Shown here: positions 15,655 to 24,504 of the stretch, piece after piece
Layout: the number at the start of each line of letters is the position of its first letter
Numbering within the stretch: position 1 is the stretch's first letter
Source of the DNA: Streptomyces sp. NBC_00083
GTDB lineage: Bacteria > Actinomycetota > Actinomycetes > Streptomycetales > Streptomycetaceae
Assembly: GCF_026343295.1 (NCBI RefSeq)
Contig: NZ_JAPELY010000003.1
Location: 868,001-932,000 of the forward strand
DNA length: 64,000 bases
Direction of reading: 5' to 3'
The notes under the pieces: generated by a model
The model's database searches: none
Told to the model about the DNA's origin: nothing
Seen by the model: the letters and a program-made list of their open reading frames with translations, nothing else
Translations under genes and position numbers: made by a program

Positions 15655-16491
15655 TCAGCCGACGGTCACCGCGTCGCCCACCCTGACGGTGCCCGGCTCC
15701 AGGACGTCCAAGTACACGCCGAGGCAGGACAGCCGGCCCAGGGTGAGGACGGGAACACGGTGCTCGCGGGCGACCGCCCGGGTGATGCCCGGGTCGGCGG
15801 GCAGGTCGTGGTGGGCCAGGGACGGCACCACGCACCGGGGCGTGGGCACGGTCACCCGGAACAGGACCTCCCCGACGCGCACGGTCCGGCCCACCCACGC
15901 GTCCTCGGGGAAGCCCGGCCCGCCGGGTACGTCGGCCACCAGGTTGGGGCGGAAGCGGCGGGCGTCGAAATCACCGGCGGGGTGCGCGGCCCGGAGCCGT
16001 TCCAGGGACGCGGTGGTCACCAGGTGGGCCATCCCGAAGTCGAAGAAGCTGCCCGCCGCGACCCCTCCGGCCGTGACGCTCGTCCCGGTCGCGTCGACGT
16101 ACGCCTCCTCGCGCACGACGTCCGGCACTCCGCCCTCGTACTCCGGGACCGCGCGCTCCAGAGTGGCCTTCAGCGGCGGGCGGTCCGACAGCGTCACCTC
16201 GCGGCCCAGCAACGTCGAGAGCCGCAGGTCGAGTTCGGCGTCGCCCGCGTGCAGGGTCGTGCCGTCCGGCAGCTCCACGCGGGGCGCGCCCGCTCCGTCC
16301 CAGCTGCTGCGGCAGGCCAGCAACCCGCCCCATTTGCGCGGGTGTTTGACGCTGCCCACCGCGCCGGTCGCGTCGAGCACGGCGTACGCGCGATCCCCGG
16401 CCAGGCCGTGTTCGGTGACCCGCATCTCACGTCCGGCCTCACCGAGCATGGACTTGACCGGGTATCGGCGCAACGCCGTGACGGTTCCCAT
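15655..16491 (-). CDS. MOSC domain protein with N-terminal beta-barrel
   Basis: Protein of 278 aa. The N-terminus GTVTALRRYPVKSMLGE is the MOSC_N barrel signature, and the C-terminal MOSC domain (~130-275) carries the conserved cysteine in TPRCVVPSL and the ending GVYLDVLEPGTVRVGD. Relatives include the mitochondrial amidoxime reducing component and YcbX, which use molybdenum cofactor and accept electrons from a ferredoxin. No fused 2Fe-2S domain is present here, so it needs a separate partner. Reduction of N-hydroxylated compounds is a reasonable inference. Confidence 0.85.
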   Translation of the reverse strand: MGTVTALRRYPVKSMLGEAGREMRVTEHGLAGDRAYAVLDATGAVGSVKHPRKWGGLLACRSSWDGAGAPRVELPDGTTLHAGDAELDLRLSTLLGREVTLSDRPPLKATLERAVPEYEGGVPDVVREEAYVDATGTSVTAGGVAAGSFFDFGMAHLVTTASLERLRAAHPAGDFDARRFRPNLVADVPGGPGFPEDAWVGRTVRVGEVLFRVTVPTPRCVVPSLAHHDLPADPGITRAVAREHRVPVLTLGRLSCLGVYLDVLEPGTVRVGDAVTVG

Positions 16492-16748
16492 GTGTTGATC
16501 ATGCGGTTGATGCGCCGGAGGGGGCAAGGGCCGCCCATCGCCCATCGAAACCCTTGCCGGGGACGGGAATTGCCCACTTTCGAGGGACAGTACGGATCGT
16601 CGTGACGTCGCTACGATCGGCGGCACTCCAGGGGGCCATGAAATTTCAGCGGCGGGGGAACGTCTCCGTCCGGGGCCCGCGGTGAGGTGCACGGGGCGCG
16701 GCGCCAACCGGGGAGCCGCGCGGCTCGGGTCAAGGAAGGCGGCAGACG

Positions 16749-16985
16749 ATGACGGACTACGACAACGGTGTACGGGCCGACGCGATCGCGGGTGCGACAT
16801 GGGTGAAGGCGACGGCGAGCGACGCCTACAACGACTGCGTTGAAATTGCGCGGCTGTCCCGGGGCGAGGTGGCGGTGCGCAACTCCCGCTTCCCCGAGGG
16901 ACCCGCGTTGATCTTCACCTCCTCCGAACTGGCGGCCTTCCTCGACGGGGCGCGCAACGGGGAGTTCGACGGCATGGTTGGCTGA
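16749..16985 (+). CDS. DUF397 small protein
   Basis: Protein of 78 aa with the DUF397 pattern: TWVKATASDAYNDCVEIARL, then VAVRNSRFPEGPALIFTSSELAAFLDGARNGEFD. Start ATG with AAGGAAGGCGG upstream. These proteins sit next to XRE/DUF5753 regulators in Streptomyces (bldB/whiJ-type contexts) and are proposed to counteract or modulate them. Here the regulator follows 90 bp downstream on the same strand, so the two probably work as a pair. Confidence 0.92.
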   Translation: MTDYDNGVRADAIAGATWVKATASDAYNDCVEIARLSRGEVAVRNSRFPEGPALIFTSSELAAFLDGARNGEFDGMVG

Positions 16986-17075
16986 AATGCCGTAGCCGCG
17001 GGTTGTGGTGGCCACCGTGGTTCCTCAGGATGGGGCGCGTACCGGCGAGGGTCGCCGTGCGCTGGAGGAGTCAGG

Positions 17076-18014
17076 GTGGCCGCACGCGTGCTTGATCCGG
17101 TTCCGGACGAGGGGGCTGAAGACCGCCTCTCGGGTGTGGCGCCGCCGGCACGGGTGCTGGGTCTGCGGCTGAGCGCGATGCGGGCCGCGGCCAACCTGCT
17201 CGGCAAGGACGTGGTGGCCGCCGGGGCGATCAGCTCGGCGTCGATGCTCAGCCGGTACGAGACCGGCAGCAGGGACGTCAAGCCGGACCTCGCGACGGTC
17301 CTGCGGCTCGCCGAGCTCTACGGCCACGCCGACAAGGAGTCGCTGCGGACGCTCACGCGCCTGGTGGACGACACGCAGCAGCGCCGCTGGTGGACGGATT
17401 ACAGCGACGTGGTCGACGCGTCCTTGAGCCAGCTGATGATCGTCGAGAGCGCCGCAAAGGAGATCCGTACCTACTCCGGATCCCTGGTGCCCGGCCTGCT
17501 GCAGACCCCCGAGTACGCCCGCGCCATCATGCGGGTGCCCTACACGGGCAGGCCCGACCATCCCGCGATCAAGCGGCGGTGGGAGGTGCGGCGCCGGCGC
17601 CAGGAGGTCCTGGAGCCGCCCGACGCACCCGACTACTCGGCCGTGATCGCCGAATCGGTGCTCCGCGCGTGGGTCGGCGGACGCAAGGTGATGCGGGGGC
17701 AGTTGCGGCACTTGTTCAACCTCGCGGAGAACAGCGACCGGGTGCACATCCGGATCTTCACCGACCGTGCGTGGGAGAAGGTGTGCCCGCTGACGGTCGC
17801 GATGACCGTCTTCAAGTTCCCGGCGCCGGGCGATCCCGATTTGGTGTACCGGGAGGGGATGAACAGCGGCGGAGCCTGGCTGAGCGAGGCCGCCGACGTC
17901 GACCTGCACGCCGCCTCGATGCTGGAGCTGATCCAGCACAGCCTCGGCAAGGAGGAGACGCTGACGCTGCTGGACCGGCTCATCACGGGCTTCGCCGACG
18001 CGCCCCCGGGCTAG
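17076..18014 (+). CDS. XRE-family regulator with DUF5753 (WhiJ-like)
   Basis: Protein of 312 aa from GTG with GGAGGAG six bases upstream. The N-terminal helix-turn-helix covers ~25-90 (LGLRLSAMRAAANLLGKDVV, then SMLSRYETGSRDVKPDLATV). The rest is DUF5753, with the typical IRTYSGSLVPGLLQTPEYARA motif and a C-terminal HSLGKEE segment. Partnered with the upstream DUF397 protein it forms the widespread Streptomyces developmental/regulatory pair. Its TAG stop overlaps the TAG stop of the convergent methyltransferase (shared CTAG at 18011-18014). Confidence 0.93.
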   Translation: MAARVLDPVPDEGAEDRLSGVAPPARVLGLRLSAMRAAANLLGKDVVAAGAISSASMLSRYETGSRDVKPDLATVLRLAELYGHADKESLRTLTRLVDDTQQRRWWTDYSDVVDASLSQLMIVESAAKEIRTYSGSLVPGLLQTPEYARAIMRVPYTGRPDHPAIKRRWEVRRRRQEVLEPPDAPDYSAVIAESVLRAWVGGRKVMRGQLRHLFNLAENSDRVHIRIFTDRAWEKVCPLTVAMTVFKFPAPGDPDLVYREGMNSGGAWLSEAADVDLHAASMLELIQHSLGKEETLTLLDRLITGFADAPPG

Positions 18015-18829
18015 CCGCGGGCTGCGGACCCGTTCCGTACGACCTTGGCGACGCCGCCGTACTCGATCCATTCCTGGGTGGCCTGACGCGGCGCGATGTC
18101 GGTGTCCGGATACCAGGTGGACACCTCGACGGGCCGGTCGGCCTTCTGCAGGGCGAGGCCGTCGAAGTACCGTCCGACCTCTGCGGTGGAGCGCACCCGG
18201 CCCCATGTGCCGCCGGTGGTCTGCCGCATGAACTCCGTGACGCTGTCCCGGAGTTGAGCGTTGTCGCTGGTGAGCTGGGAGACGATCAGACAGCTCCCGT
18301 CGGGCAGCCGGTCGGCGACGTCCTTGACCAGCTGCCAGGGGTCGTCGTCGTCCGGGATGCAGTGCAGGACCGACACGAACAGGGCTGCCACCGGCTCGCC
18401 GTCCTCCAGCAGCCGACGCACCTCGGGGCGCTCGAAGTTCCCCTCGACGTCCCGCATGTCGGCTTCGATCACGGCGGTGGTCTTCAGGTCCTCGGCGAGC
18501 ATGAGGCGGCCGTGCGCGTGCACGAGCGGGTCGTTGTCGATGTAGACGACCTGGGCGCCGGGCTGGCTCTCCTGCGCGACCTGGTGGACGTTGGGGCGGG
18601 TGGGCAGGCCGGACCCGTGGTCGAGGAAGCGGCGGATTCCGCACTCCTGGGCGAGGTAGCGCACCGACCGTACGAGAAAGGCCCGGTTGATGAGGGCCAA
18701 CTCCCTTGTGCTGGGCGCCATTTCGAGGAGAGTTCGGCAGGCGGCCCGGTCGGACGCATAGTTGTCGGTCCCGTTGATGAGGAAGTCGTACATGCGCGCC
18801 ACGCTGGGTGTGCTGACGTCGATGGAAAT
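18011..18829 (-). CDS. S-adenosyl methyltransferase (DUF574), probable ATT start
   Basis: About 272 aa. It shows the family signature VARMYDFLINGTDNYASDR, then LDHGSGLPTRPNVHQVAQ (SAM-binding glycine loop), VVYIDNDPLV (acidic end of beta 2) and a methyltransferase core up to YGGVAKV. No ATG, GTG or TTG sits at the expected beginning. The best start is ATT at 18829-18827, six bases after a strong GGGAG within GAGGGAGAGAG. The first ordinary alternative, a GTG at 18802, has no ribosome site and would remove part of the N-terminus. The family is abundant near XRE/DUF397 genes in Streptomyces; its substrate is unknown. Confidence 0.85.
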   Translation of the reverse strand: MSIDVSTPSVARMYDFLINGTDNYASDRAACRTLLEMAPSTRELALINRAFLVRSVRYLAQECGIRRFLDHGSGLPTRPNVHQVAQESQPGAQVVYIDNDPLVHAHGRLMLAEDLKTTAVIEADMRDVEGNFERPEVRRLLEDGEPVAALFVSVLHCIPDDDDPWQLVKDVADRLPDGSCLIVSQLTSDNAQLRDSVTEFMRQTTGGTWGRVRSTAEVGRYFDGLALQKADRPVEVSTWYPDTDIAPRQATQEWIEYGGVAKVVRNGSAARG

Positions 18830-19020
18830 GGCTCTCTCCCTCTTCAGGCGCGGCCCGCTCAACCGGGCTGCGGTCGCTGCCGGTCGACAGGAGAGACATG
18901 CTAGGAGCGAGGGCGTGCGCCGACCAGTGCGCTCGGGGGTGACACGGGCGCACGGGGGAGCAAACCGGACGCCGCGCAACGTGGTGCGAACGGAACCGGC
19001 ATGCACCCGGTCGGGACCGG

Positions 19021-19560
19021 TCAGGGCCTCTCGCCGCGGCCCGCTTCCCGCAGGGAGCTTCCGGGACGGGACGTGAGGAGACGGATCGCGCCGCCGAGCC
19101 CGACGGCGAACCGCGGCGCGTCCATCCCCATCACGGACGCCGCCTCGGCCACGGGCAGCCCCAGCCGGTAGCGCAGCACCAGCATGTCCGTCTCGTCCGG
19201 CGTCAACAGGCCCGCCGACCGCGGGGGTTGGGCGGTGTCGGCTATCCGGCTGCGGACCAGCGACCAGCAGGCCGCGGCTGGTGATGCCTCCCGCAGTACG
19301 AGGTGCCAACGCTCGGCGACGCCCTCCAGGGCGGCGCGGACGGTGAGGTCGGCCGCCTCGGGGCTGTGCAGCCGGACCCGCGCGTAGCGCACGTAGACGC
19401 CCTCGTACCGCATGCGGAACGCGTCGTAGGCGACCCGCGGGGCGTTCGCCGATCCGGGCGGCGGGCCCTGGAGGCGGGGCCTGAGGATGGTCGCACCCGC
19501 GGTGCGGGGCGCAACGGTTCGGCGTCCGGAGGGCGGGTGGGGTAAGTGGCCCGACGGCAT
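19021..19560 (-). CDS. Sigma-factor-like orphan protein
   Basis: Protein of 179 aa from ATG preceded by GAGGAG. The C-terminal half resembles sigma region 4: LTPDETDMLVLRYRLGLPVAEAASVMGMDAPRFAVGLGGAIRLL. The segment before it (AFRMRYEGVYVRYARVRLHSPEAADLTVRAAL) resembles a degenerate region 2. Conserved region 2 promoter-melting residues are not evident, so it may be a regulator derived from an ECF sigma factor, not an active one. No anti-sigma factor is adjacent. The function remains open. Confidence 0.7.
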   Translation of the reverse strand: MPSGHLPHPPSGRRTVAPRTAGATILRPRLQGPPPGSANAPRVAYDAFRMRYEGVYVRYARVRLHSPEAADLTVRAALEGVAERWHLVLREASPAAACWSLVRSRIADTAQPPRSAGLLTPDETDMLVLRYRLGLPVAEAASVMGMDAPRFAVGLGGAIRLLTSRPGSSLREAGRGERP

Positions 19561-19762
19561 CGGGACTCCTCGCGTCAGCGGCGGACATGAGCAACCGGTC
19601 CGGCCCGCCCGGCGGTCCCGGCGCGAGAACCGCGACGGTCAACGGCCGTGCGGGGACGGCACATTGACCGAAAACCGCGGGCGGGCGAACACCGCGCCCA
19701 CCCCGCGGACCGCCAGGGACATCAGGCGGCCGCTGGGCGGCGCACGGGGTACTGCGAGCGCC

Positions 19763-20020
19763 CTACAGGCGTGTGACGCGCAGATAGGAGACCATCGTCC
19801 GGTCCGCCCAGGCCGCCGGGGCGGCCATCATCAGGGCCTCCGGCGGCAGGCCCTTCCACACCACTCCCGCCACCGTCGCGGTCACCAGGACCGAGGCCCA
19901 GCGGGCCGAGACGGCGAGGACGCCGACCACGGCGGTTTGGGCGATCACCTGCAGCGGAATGCTAAGGTCGGGCCGCTCCGGAAGCAGCGCGGCGACCTTC
20001 CGGTAGACGCGGTCAAGCAC
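19763..20020 (-). CDS. Small membrane-associated hypothetical protein
   Basis: Protein of 85 aa from GTG with GGAGGACGAC directly upstream. The central part (IPLQVIAQTAVVGVLAVSARWASVLVTATVAGVVW) is hydrophobic enough for one or two membrane helices; the C-terminus is mixed (WADRTMVSYLRVTRL). I do not recognise a family. It follows a ~200-bp gap downstream of which lies the sigma-like gene on the same strand; linkage is not shown. Confidence 0.55.
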   Translation of the reverse strand: MLDRVYRKVAALLPERPDLSIPLQVIAQTAVVGVLAVSARWASVLVTATVAGVVWKGLPPEALMMAAPAAWADRTMVSYLRVTRL

Positions 20021-20096
20021 GTCGTCCTCCTAGAGATGGAAGCGTGGGAACGGACGCGTCAGGGCTTCGAGTCAGGCGACCAACCCCTCGGAGCCC

Positions 20097-20288
20097 TTAC
20101 TCATGTCCGGGCACCGAACACAACCAGCACCGGGCCGGCCCCGCCATCGCGGGAAATCCCTGAAAACGCAACGGGCACTCCCACGCCACCTCAGCCCCAT
20201 CGCCCCGTACCGCCACCATGCAGTCGTCGGCGTTCGGCATGCGTCTCAGCTGATCGGCAAGCGATCGCGATCGGTCAAGTACGGGCAT
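20097..20288 (-). CDS. Possible small hypothetical protein
   Basis: A possible 63-aa protein, MPVLDRSRSLADQLRR and onward, containing DDCMVAVRGDGAEVAWECPL and ending ARCWLCSVPGHE, with three or four cysteines. Third-position GC is lower than in neighbours and the ribosome site is weak. The frame is open further upstream, to 20450. It is included because no other explanation covers this stretch; it could be non-coding. Confidence 0.3.
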   Translation of the reverse strand: MPVLDRSRSLADQLRRMPNADDCMVAVRGDGAEVAWECPLRFQGFPAMAGPARCWLCSVPGHE

Positions 20289-20446
20289 GATGCCCGACGG
20301 TGAGGGCGGGCGCCCCTGCAAGCCGGTCGCCACGCACGCGCCCCCAAACAACCCGAACGTATGAACATGGAACAGCGTCACCCATCGTGCTCGCAATTTC
20401 ATGGGGGAAGCCGCCCGAAGCGGTTGAGGGCGGCGTGGTGGGATCG

Positions 20447-22300
20447 TCACGCTCGCTTCGCCGGAGAACCCTGCGGCCGGCGCACACCGGCGCGCTGGGC
20501 GGAGACCGAAAGGGTGCCGAGGTATTCGGCCAGGGCCGCTTCGGTGCCGGCCAGCGGGAACCGGGCGCCGAGCTGACCGTCCGGCCGGATGACGAACCCG
20601 GTCGGGCCCTCCGGACGGTACAGCCGGGCGAACTCGCCCGCCGCGTCCAGATATCCGGGCACCGTCAGACGGGAGAGGTCACCGAGGGCGGGAGCGCCGC
20701 CGTCCGCCGCGGAGGCCGCCTCCCGGGCGACGACGGCGACCGTCCGCGTCACGACCGAGGTGCGGCAGGTCCCGGACGGCCCGGCGGAGACCTCGCCCGT
20801 GGCCGTCGTGGCTGCCGATGCGGTCGCGACGGCTTCGGCGGCCTCCGCCGGGGCCGCCATGTCGTCGGGGTCGCTGAGGTAGAGAACCACGACGTGGCCC
20901 GGACAGCCACGCAGGACGTCGAGCAGCCGCAGCCGGTACGCGGCCAGGGGCGGCGCGGCCAGCCCGCCGCAGTCCGGGGCGCGGTCACCGGGCTGGGGCG
21001 CGTCGGCCGGACCGTACGGCTTGGTACCGAGCGGGCCGTCACGGTAGCCAACCAACAGCTGGGCCTCGCCGATCATCTGGCGCTTCGGGTCGCCGTCGTC
21101 GTCATGGCCGCTGGTGGAGGAGTGCCGTACGGTCGTCCGGCCCACGACCTCCTCGCCCACCGGCCGCCGCTCGGCGTCATAGCTCGTGAGCAGGGCCGGG
21201 CCCGCCACGCCCCGCACGACCAGGGCGACCTTCCAGGCCAGATTGCAGGCGTCCTGGATGCCGGTGTTCATGCCCTGCGCGCCGGTGGGCGGATGGATGT
21301 GGGCCGCGTCGCCGGCGACGAAGACCCGTCCCTCGCCGTAGCGGTCGACGATGCGGTGGCTGATGCGGAAGACCGACGACCAGCGCAGGTCGGAGAGGGC
21401 CGCGGGGGCCGGCGCGAGCCGGTCGACGACGGCCTTAATGTCGGACAGCTCCGGGACCCTGGGGCCTCCCAGGCCGTGCGCCACCTTGTCGGCGGCGGGC
21501 ACCGCGGCCGTCCCCGCCGTGGCCCCGGCGGGGACCGGGGCGGCGGGCCGAAGGGCGGTGCCGCGGCTGTCGAGCTCGTCGGAGAACCCGGCGGGCGTCA
21601 GCATCGACAGGCGGTAGCGACTGGCGCCGGGCAGCGGCACACACACCAGCGCGTCGTCGATGGAACCGTCGGCGGCGCGATGGGTGCAGCGCACGCTGTG
21701 GCCGCGCGGCATGTCCCAGTCCACTTCGACATCGGCCAGCATGTACTCCGCCGGGAGCGCCCCTCCTTCGAAGGACAGCCCCAGCCCCTTGCGCACGGTG
21801 CTGTGCGCGCCGTCGCATCCGATGAGGTAGCCCACCCTGAGCTGCTCCTGGGCCCCGGAGGCCGAGGTCAGACATGCGGTCACCCCGTCCGCGTCCTGCT
21901 CGAAGGAGGTGAGCTCCGTGCCCCGCTCGACCTGCGTGCCGAGATCCGCCAGATACTCCTCCAGGAGGCGTTCGGTCTCGTACTGGGGCAACGCGGCGAA
22001 ACCGTACGGGACTTCGGGCGGCAGTTCGAGCGCGATCCGGAACTGCTCGACGCCGTTGACGTACGCCAGTTGGCCGCGCAGCGGAACCGCGGCCTCCAGG
22101 ACATCGCGGATCAGGCCCATGCGGTCCCATATCTCCAGCGTGCGGGGCTGGATGCCCACGGCTTTGGCGTAGGGGAGGCGGGCCGGCAGCCGGTCGACGA
22201 TGCGGCTGCGCACCCGGTGCCTGGCCAGTTCGGCCGCCGCGCTCAGACCCACCGGGCCCGAGCCCACGATCAGTACGTCGGTGGTGTCGGTGTGTGCCAC
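20447..22300 (-). CDS. FAD-dependent aromatic monooxygenase (PHBH class)
   Basis: Protein of 617 aa from GTG with GGGAGG five bases upstream. The FAD dinucleotide fold is VLIVGSGPVGLSAAAELARH (10-29). The DG motif appears in GCDGAHSTVRKGLGL, and the GD motif in RVFVAGDAAHIHPPTGAQGMN, completing the class A flavoprotein hydroxylase set. A C-terminal thioredoxin-like domain (~470-610) is as found in phenol and polyketide hydroxylases; a low-complexity insert of Ala/Thr lies near 525-545. It should use NAD(P)H and O2 to hydroxylate an aromatic or polyketide substrate. The next gene downstream of its promoter is an AraC regulator on the same strand. Confidence 0.9.
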   Translation of the reverse strand: MAHTDTTDVLIVGSGPVGLSAAAELARHRVRSRIVDRLPARLPYAKAVGIQPRTLEIWDRMGLIRDVLEAAVPLRGQLAYVNGVEQFRIALELPPEVPYGFAALPQYETERLLEEYLADLGTQVERGTELTSFEQDADGVTACLTSASGAQEQLRVGYLIGCDGAHSTVRKGLGLSFEGGALPAEYMLADVEVDWDMPRGHSVRCTHRAADGSIDDALVCVPLPGASRYRLSMLTPAGFSDELDSRGTALRPAAPVPAGATAGTAAVPAADKVAHGLGGPRVPELSDIKAVVDRLAPAPAALSDLRWSSVFRISHRIVDRYGEGRVFVAGDAAHIHPPTGAQGMNTGIQDACNLAWKVALVVRGVAGPALLTSYDAERRPVGEEVVGRTTVRHSSTSGHDDDGDPKRQMIGEAQLLVGYRDGPLGTKPYGPADAPQPGDRAPDCGGLAAPPLAAYRLRLLDVLRGCPGHVVVLYLSDPDDMAAPAEAAEAVATASAATTATGEVSAGPSGTCRTSVVTRTVAVVAREAASAADGGAPALGDLSRLTVPGYLDAAGEFARLYRPEGPTGFVIRPDGQLGARFPLAGTEAALAEYLGTLSVSAQRAGVRRPQGSPAKRA

Positions 22301-22460
22301 GGGTACCTCCCGGCCCGTCGGGCCCCCGGACGCGATCCGCCTCCCATTGTCACCCCGCCCGACCAGCCCGTCGAGACGAACCGGACACCGCGAGGTCGGG
22401 CCGCATGGCGGGGGTTCCCTGCTCCTGCGTCCGCCGCATGGGATGCGTCACAGGGGCAGG

Positions 22461-23375
22461 TCAGCCCTCGATGCTTTCCCTGTACCGCCCCGGGGTGACC
22501 CCGAACTCGCGCTTGAAGGCGTGCGAGAAGGCGAAGGGGGTCGCGTAGCCGACCCGGCGGGCGACGGCGGCCAACGGATCGGGAGTGTCGCGGAGCAGGG
22601 CGGCGGCGAGGGTGAGGCGCCACCAGGTGAGGTAGGTCATCGGAGGGCTGCCGACCAGGGCGGTGAACCGGCGGGCGAGAGTGGGCCGGGAGACGCCCGC
22701 CTCGGCAGCCAGCCGGGCGATGGTCCAGGGAGCGGCCGGGTCCGAGTGCAGCGCCCTCAGGGCGGCGGCGGTCACCGGGTCGCTCAGCACGGCAGGCCAT
22801 ATACCGGCGGTGCTCTCGGACATCCAGGAACGGATCATGTAGACGAGGAACAGGTCGAGCAGGCTGGGCACCGCGATGCATGATCCGGGCCGTTGTGCGT
22901 CGAGCTCACGGCCGAGGAGATCGATCGCGGCGTGGAGTTCGGGATGGCTGCCCACGCGGTTCGGCAGATGGAGGACCTGCGGCAGCTCCGCCATGAGCGG
23001 GTGTACGCGGCTGCGATCGAGCCGGTACGTCCCGCAGAGTACCTCGACCTCCCCGCGCCCGCCCGGGAGTTCGCGAGGCGGTGCCTCGTTCAGTCGGCGC
23101 TCGAACGGCACTGCTCGCTTCACCGCCGCCGCATCGGGCGGCGAGTCGGCGAGTACGTGCCCTGTGCCGTGGGGCAACAGCACCGCGTCTCCGGCGCTGA
23201 GGGAGACAGGGGCGCCGCCGTCGGGCAGCAGCCAGCAGCCGCCCTTGAGTACGACGTGGAACCCCGCGCCGTCGTAGGCAGGGAGCCGGGCGCACCAACT
23301 CCCCGTCATGCGGACCCGGTTGGAAGAGGGGCGCCCGGTGCGTACGGCTGCGATCGCGTCACTCAGGACATCCAT
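22461..23375 (-). CDS. AraC-family regulator with cupin-6 domain
   Basis: Protein of 304 aa. The N-terminal cupin (DUF6597/cupin_6 type) covers ~15-185, with FHVVLKGGCWLLPDGGAPVSL and GDAVLLPHGTGHVLADSP. The double helix-turn-helix spans ~205-300: WTIARLAAEAGVSRPTLARRFT and VARRVGYATPFAFSHAFKREFGVTPGRYR. It is divergent by ~100 bp from the metallo-beta-lactamase-fold gene, which it probably regulates; this cupin-AraC architecture often controls a divergent enzyme. Confidence 0.9.
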   Translation of the reverse strand: MDVLSDAIAAVRTGRPSSNRVRMTGSWCARLPAYDGAGFHVVLKGGCWLLPDGGAPVSLSAGDAVLLPHGTGHVLADSPPDAAAVKRAVPFERRLNEAPPRELPGGRGEVEVLCGTYRLDRSRVHPLMAELPQVLHLPNRVGSHPELHAAIDLLGRELDAQRPGSCIAVPSLLDLFLVYMIRSWMSESTAGIWPAVLSDPVTAAALRALHSDPAAPWTIARLAAEAGVSRPTLARRFTALVGSPPMTYLTWWRLTLAAALLRDTPDPLAAVARRVGYATPFAFSHAFKREFGVTPGRYRESIEG

Positions 23376-23478
23376 CGGCTCAGCGTATCTCCGCCCGCAT
23401 CGACGTGAGACGAACGCGTATGTGCATGAGCCGGATACACATGGAGAGGCTCTGACCATTCTTCCTAGGGTCGAGTCC

Positions 23479-24435
23479 ATGAGCAGCGAGAGCGTGCAGA
23501 GCATGGTGTTGGGGGATGTCGAGGTCATCCGGATCGTCGAGTGGCAGGCACCGTACGCGCCTGCCCGTGACCTGGTTCCGGAGTCGGACGCCGAGGCATG
23601 GCAGGACAACGAGGACTGGCTGGCGCCGCACCACTGGGACCCGGCCACTGACAGGGCCGTGGTCGCTCTGCAGAGCTGGGCCCTGCGCAGCGGTGGGCGA
23701 ACCATCCTGGTCGACACCCCGGTGGGCAACGGGCGCGAGCGGCCCGGCTCACCTCAGTTCCACCACTGGCAGGGCGACTTCCTCGGGCTGCTCGCCCAGG
23801 CCGGCATCGCCCCGGGGGACGTGGACGTCGTCGTCAACACTCATCTGCACGGCGATCACGTGGGCTGGAACACGGCCGGGACCGAGGGAGAGTGGCTGCC
23901 GACGTTCCCGCATGCCCAGTACCTCATTCCGGCCGCCGACAACTTCCACTTCGGGCCCGACAACGCGTACGGGAACGGCCTGAGAGAGGACGACCGTCTG
24001 ATCTACGAGGACAGCATCGCGCCCGTCCACCGCGCAGGACAAGCCGTGCTGTGGGACGGCACCCACCGCATCGACGATCACCTCACCCTGGAGTCGGCAC
24101 CCGGCCACACTCCGGGATCGTCAGTGCTCCGGCTCGCGTCGGGGACCGACCGGGCTGTGTTCGTCGGCGATCTGCTGCACAGCCCGGTGCAGATCCTGCA
24201 ACCCTGCTGGAACAGTTGCTTCTGTCTCGACGCCGCACTGGCCGCGGCCAGCCGCCGTCGGATTCTGGAGCGGGCCGCCGCCACCCGGGAGCTGGTGGTT
24301 CCTGCACATTTCGGCGGAGCCGGCGCGGTGGAAGTCCGCAAGGAGGGCGACGGGTTCACCCTCGGGCGATGGGCGGCGCACCGGGCGCACGTGGTTCGGG
24401 GCTCCGCCCACCACGACCGTCCGCGCAGCGCCTGA
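23479..24435 (+). CDS. Metallo-beta-lactamase-fold hydrolase
   Basis: Protein of 318 aa. The dinuclear zinc motif HxHxDH is T121-HLHGDH-V, followed by SAPGHTPGSSVLRL (third ligand His), FVGDLLHSPVQ (bridging Asp) and PAHFGGAGAV (final His). The arrangement matches N-acyl homoserine lactonase/AttM-like and quorum-quenching lactonase families as well as generic MBL hydrolases. There is no signal peptide, so it is cytoplasmic. It is divergent from the AraC-cupin gene, with a strong terminator behind it. The substrate is not determined. Confidence 0.88.
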   Translation: MSSESVQSMVLGDVEVIRIVEWQAPYAPARDLVPESDAEAWQDNEDWLAPHHWDPATDRAVVALQSWALRSGGRTILVDTPVGNGRERPGSPQFHHWQGDFLGLLAQAGIAPGDVDVVVNTHLHGDHVGWNTAGTEGEWLPTFPHAQYLIPAADNFHFGPDNAYGNGLREDDRLIYEDSIAPVHRAGQAVLWDGTHRIDDHLTLESAPGHTPGSSVLRLASGTDRAVFVGDLLHSPVQILQPCWNSCFCLDAALAAASRRRILERAAATRELVVPAHFGGAGAVEVRKEGDGFTLGRWAAHRAHVVRGSAHHDRPRSA

Positions 24436-24450
24436 ACAGGCCGTAGAGCC

Positions 24451-24483
24451 GTCCGGCGGGTCCAGTCACTTGACCCGCCGGAC
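24451..24483. terminator. 12-bp perfect-stem hairpin between convergent genes
   Basis: GTCCGGCGGGTC (24451-24462) pairs with GACCCGCCGGAC (24472-24483) over a 9-nt loop, between the lactonase-like gene and meaB, which converge. Confidence 0.75.
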
Positions 24484-24504
24484 ATCCCCAAGCCGACCGG
24501 GGCG

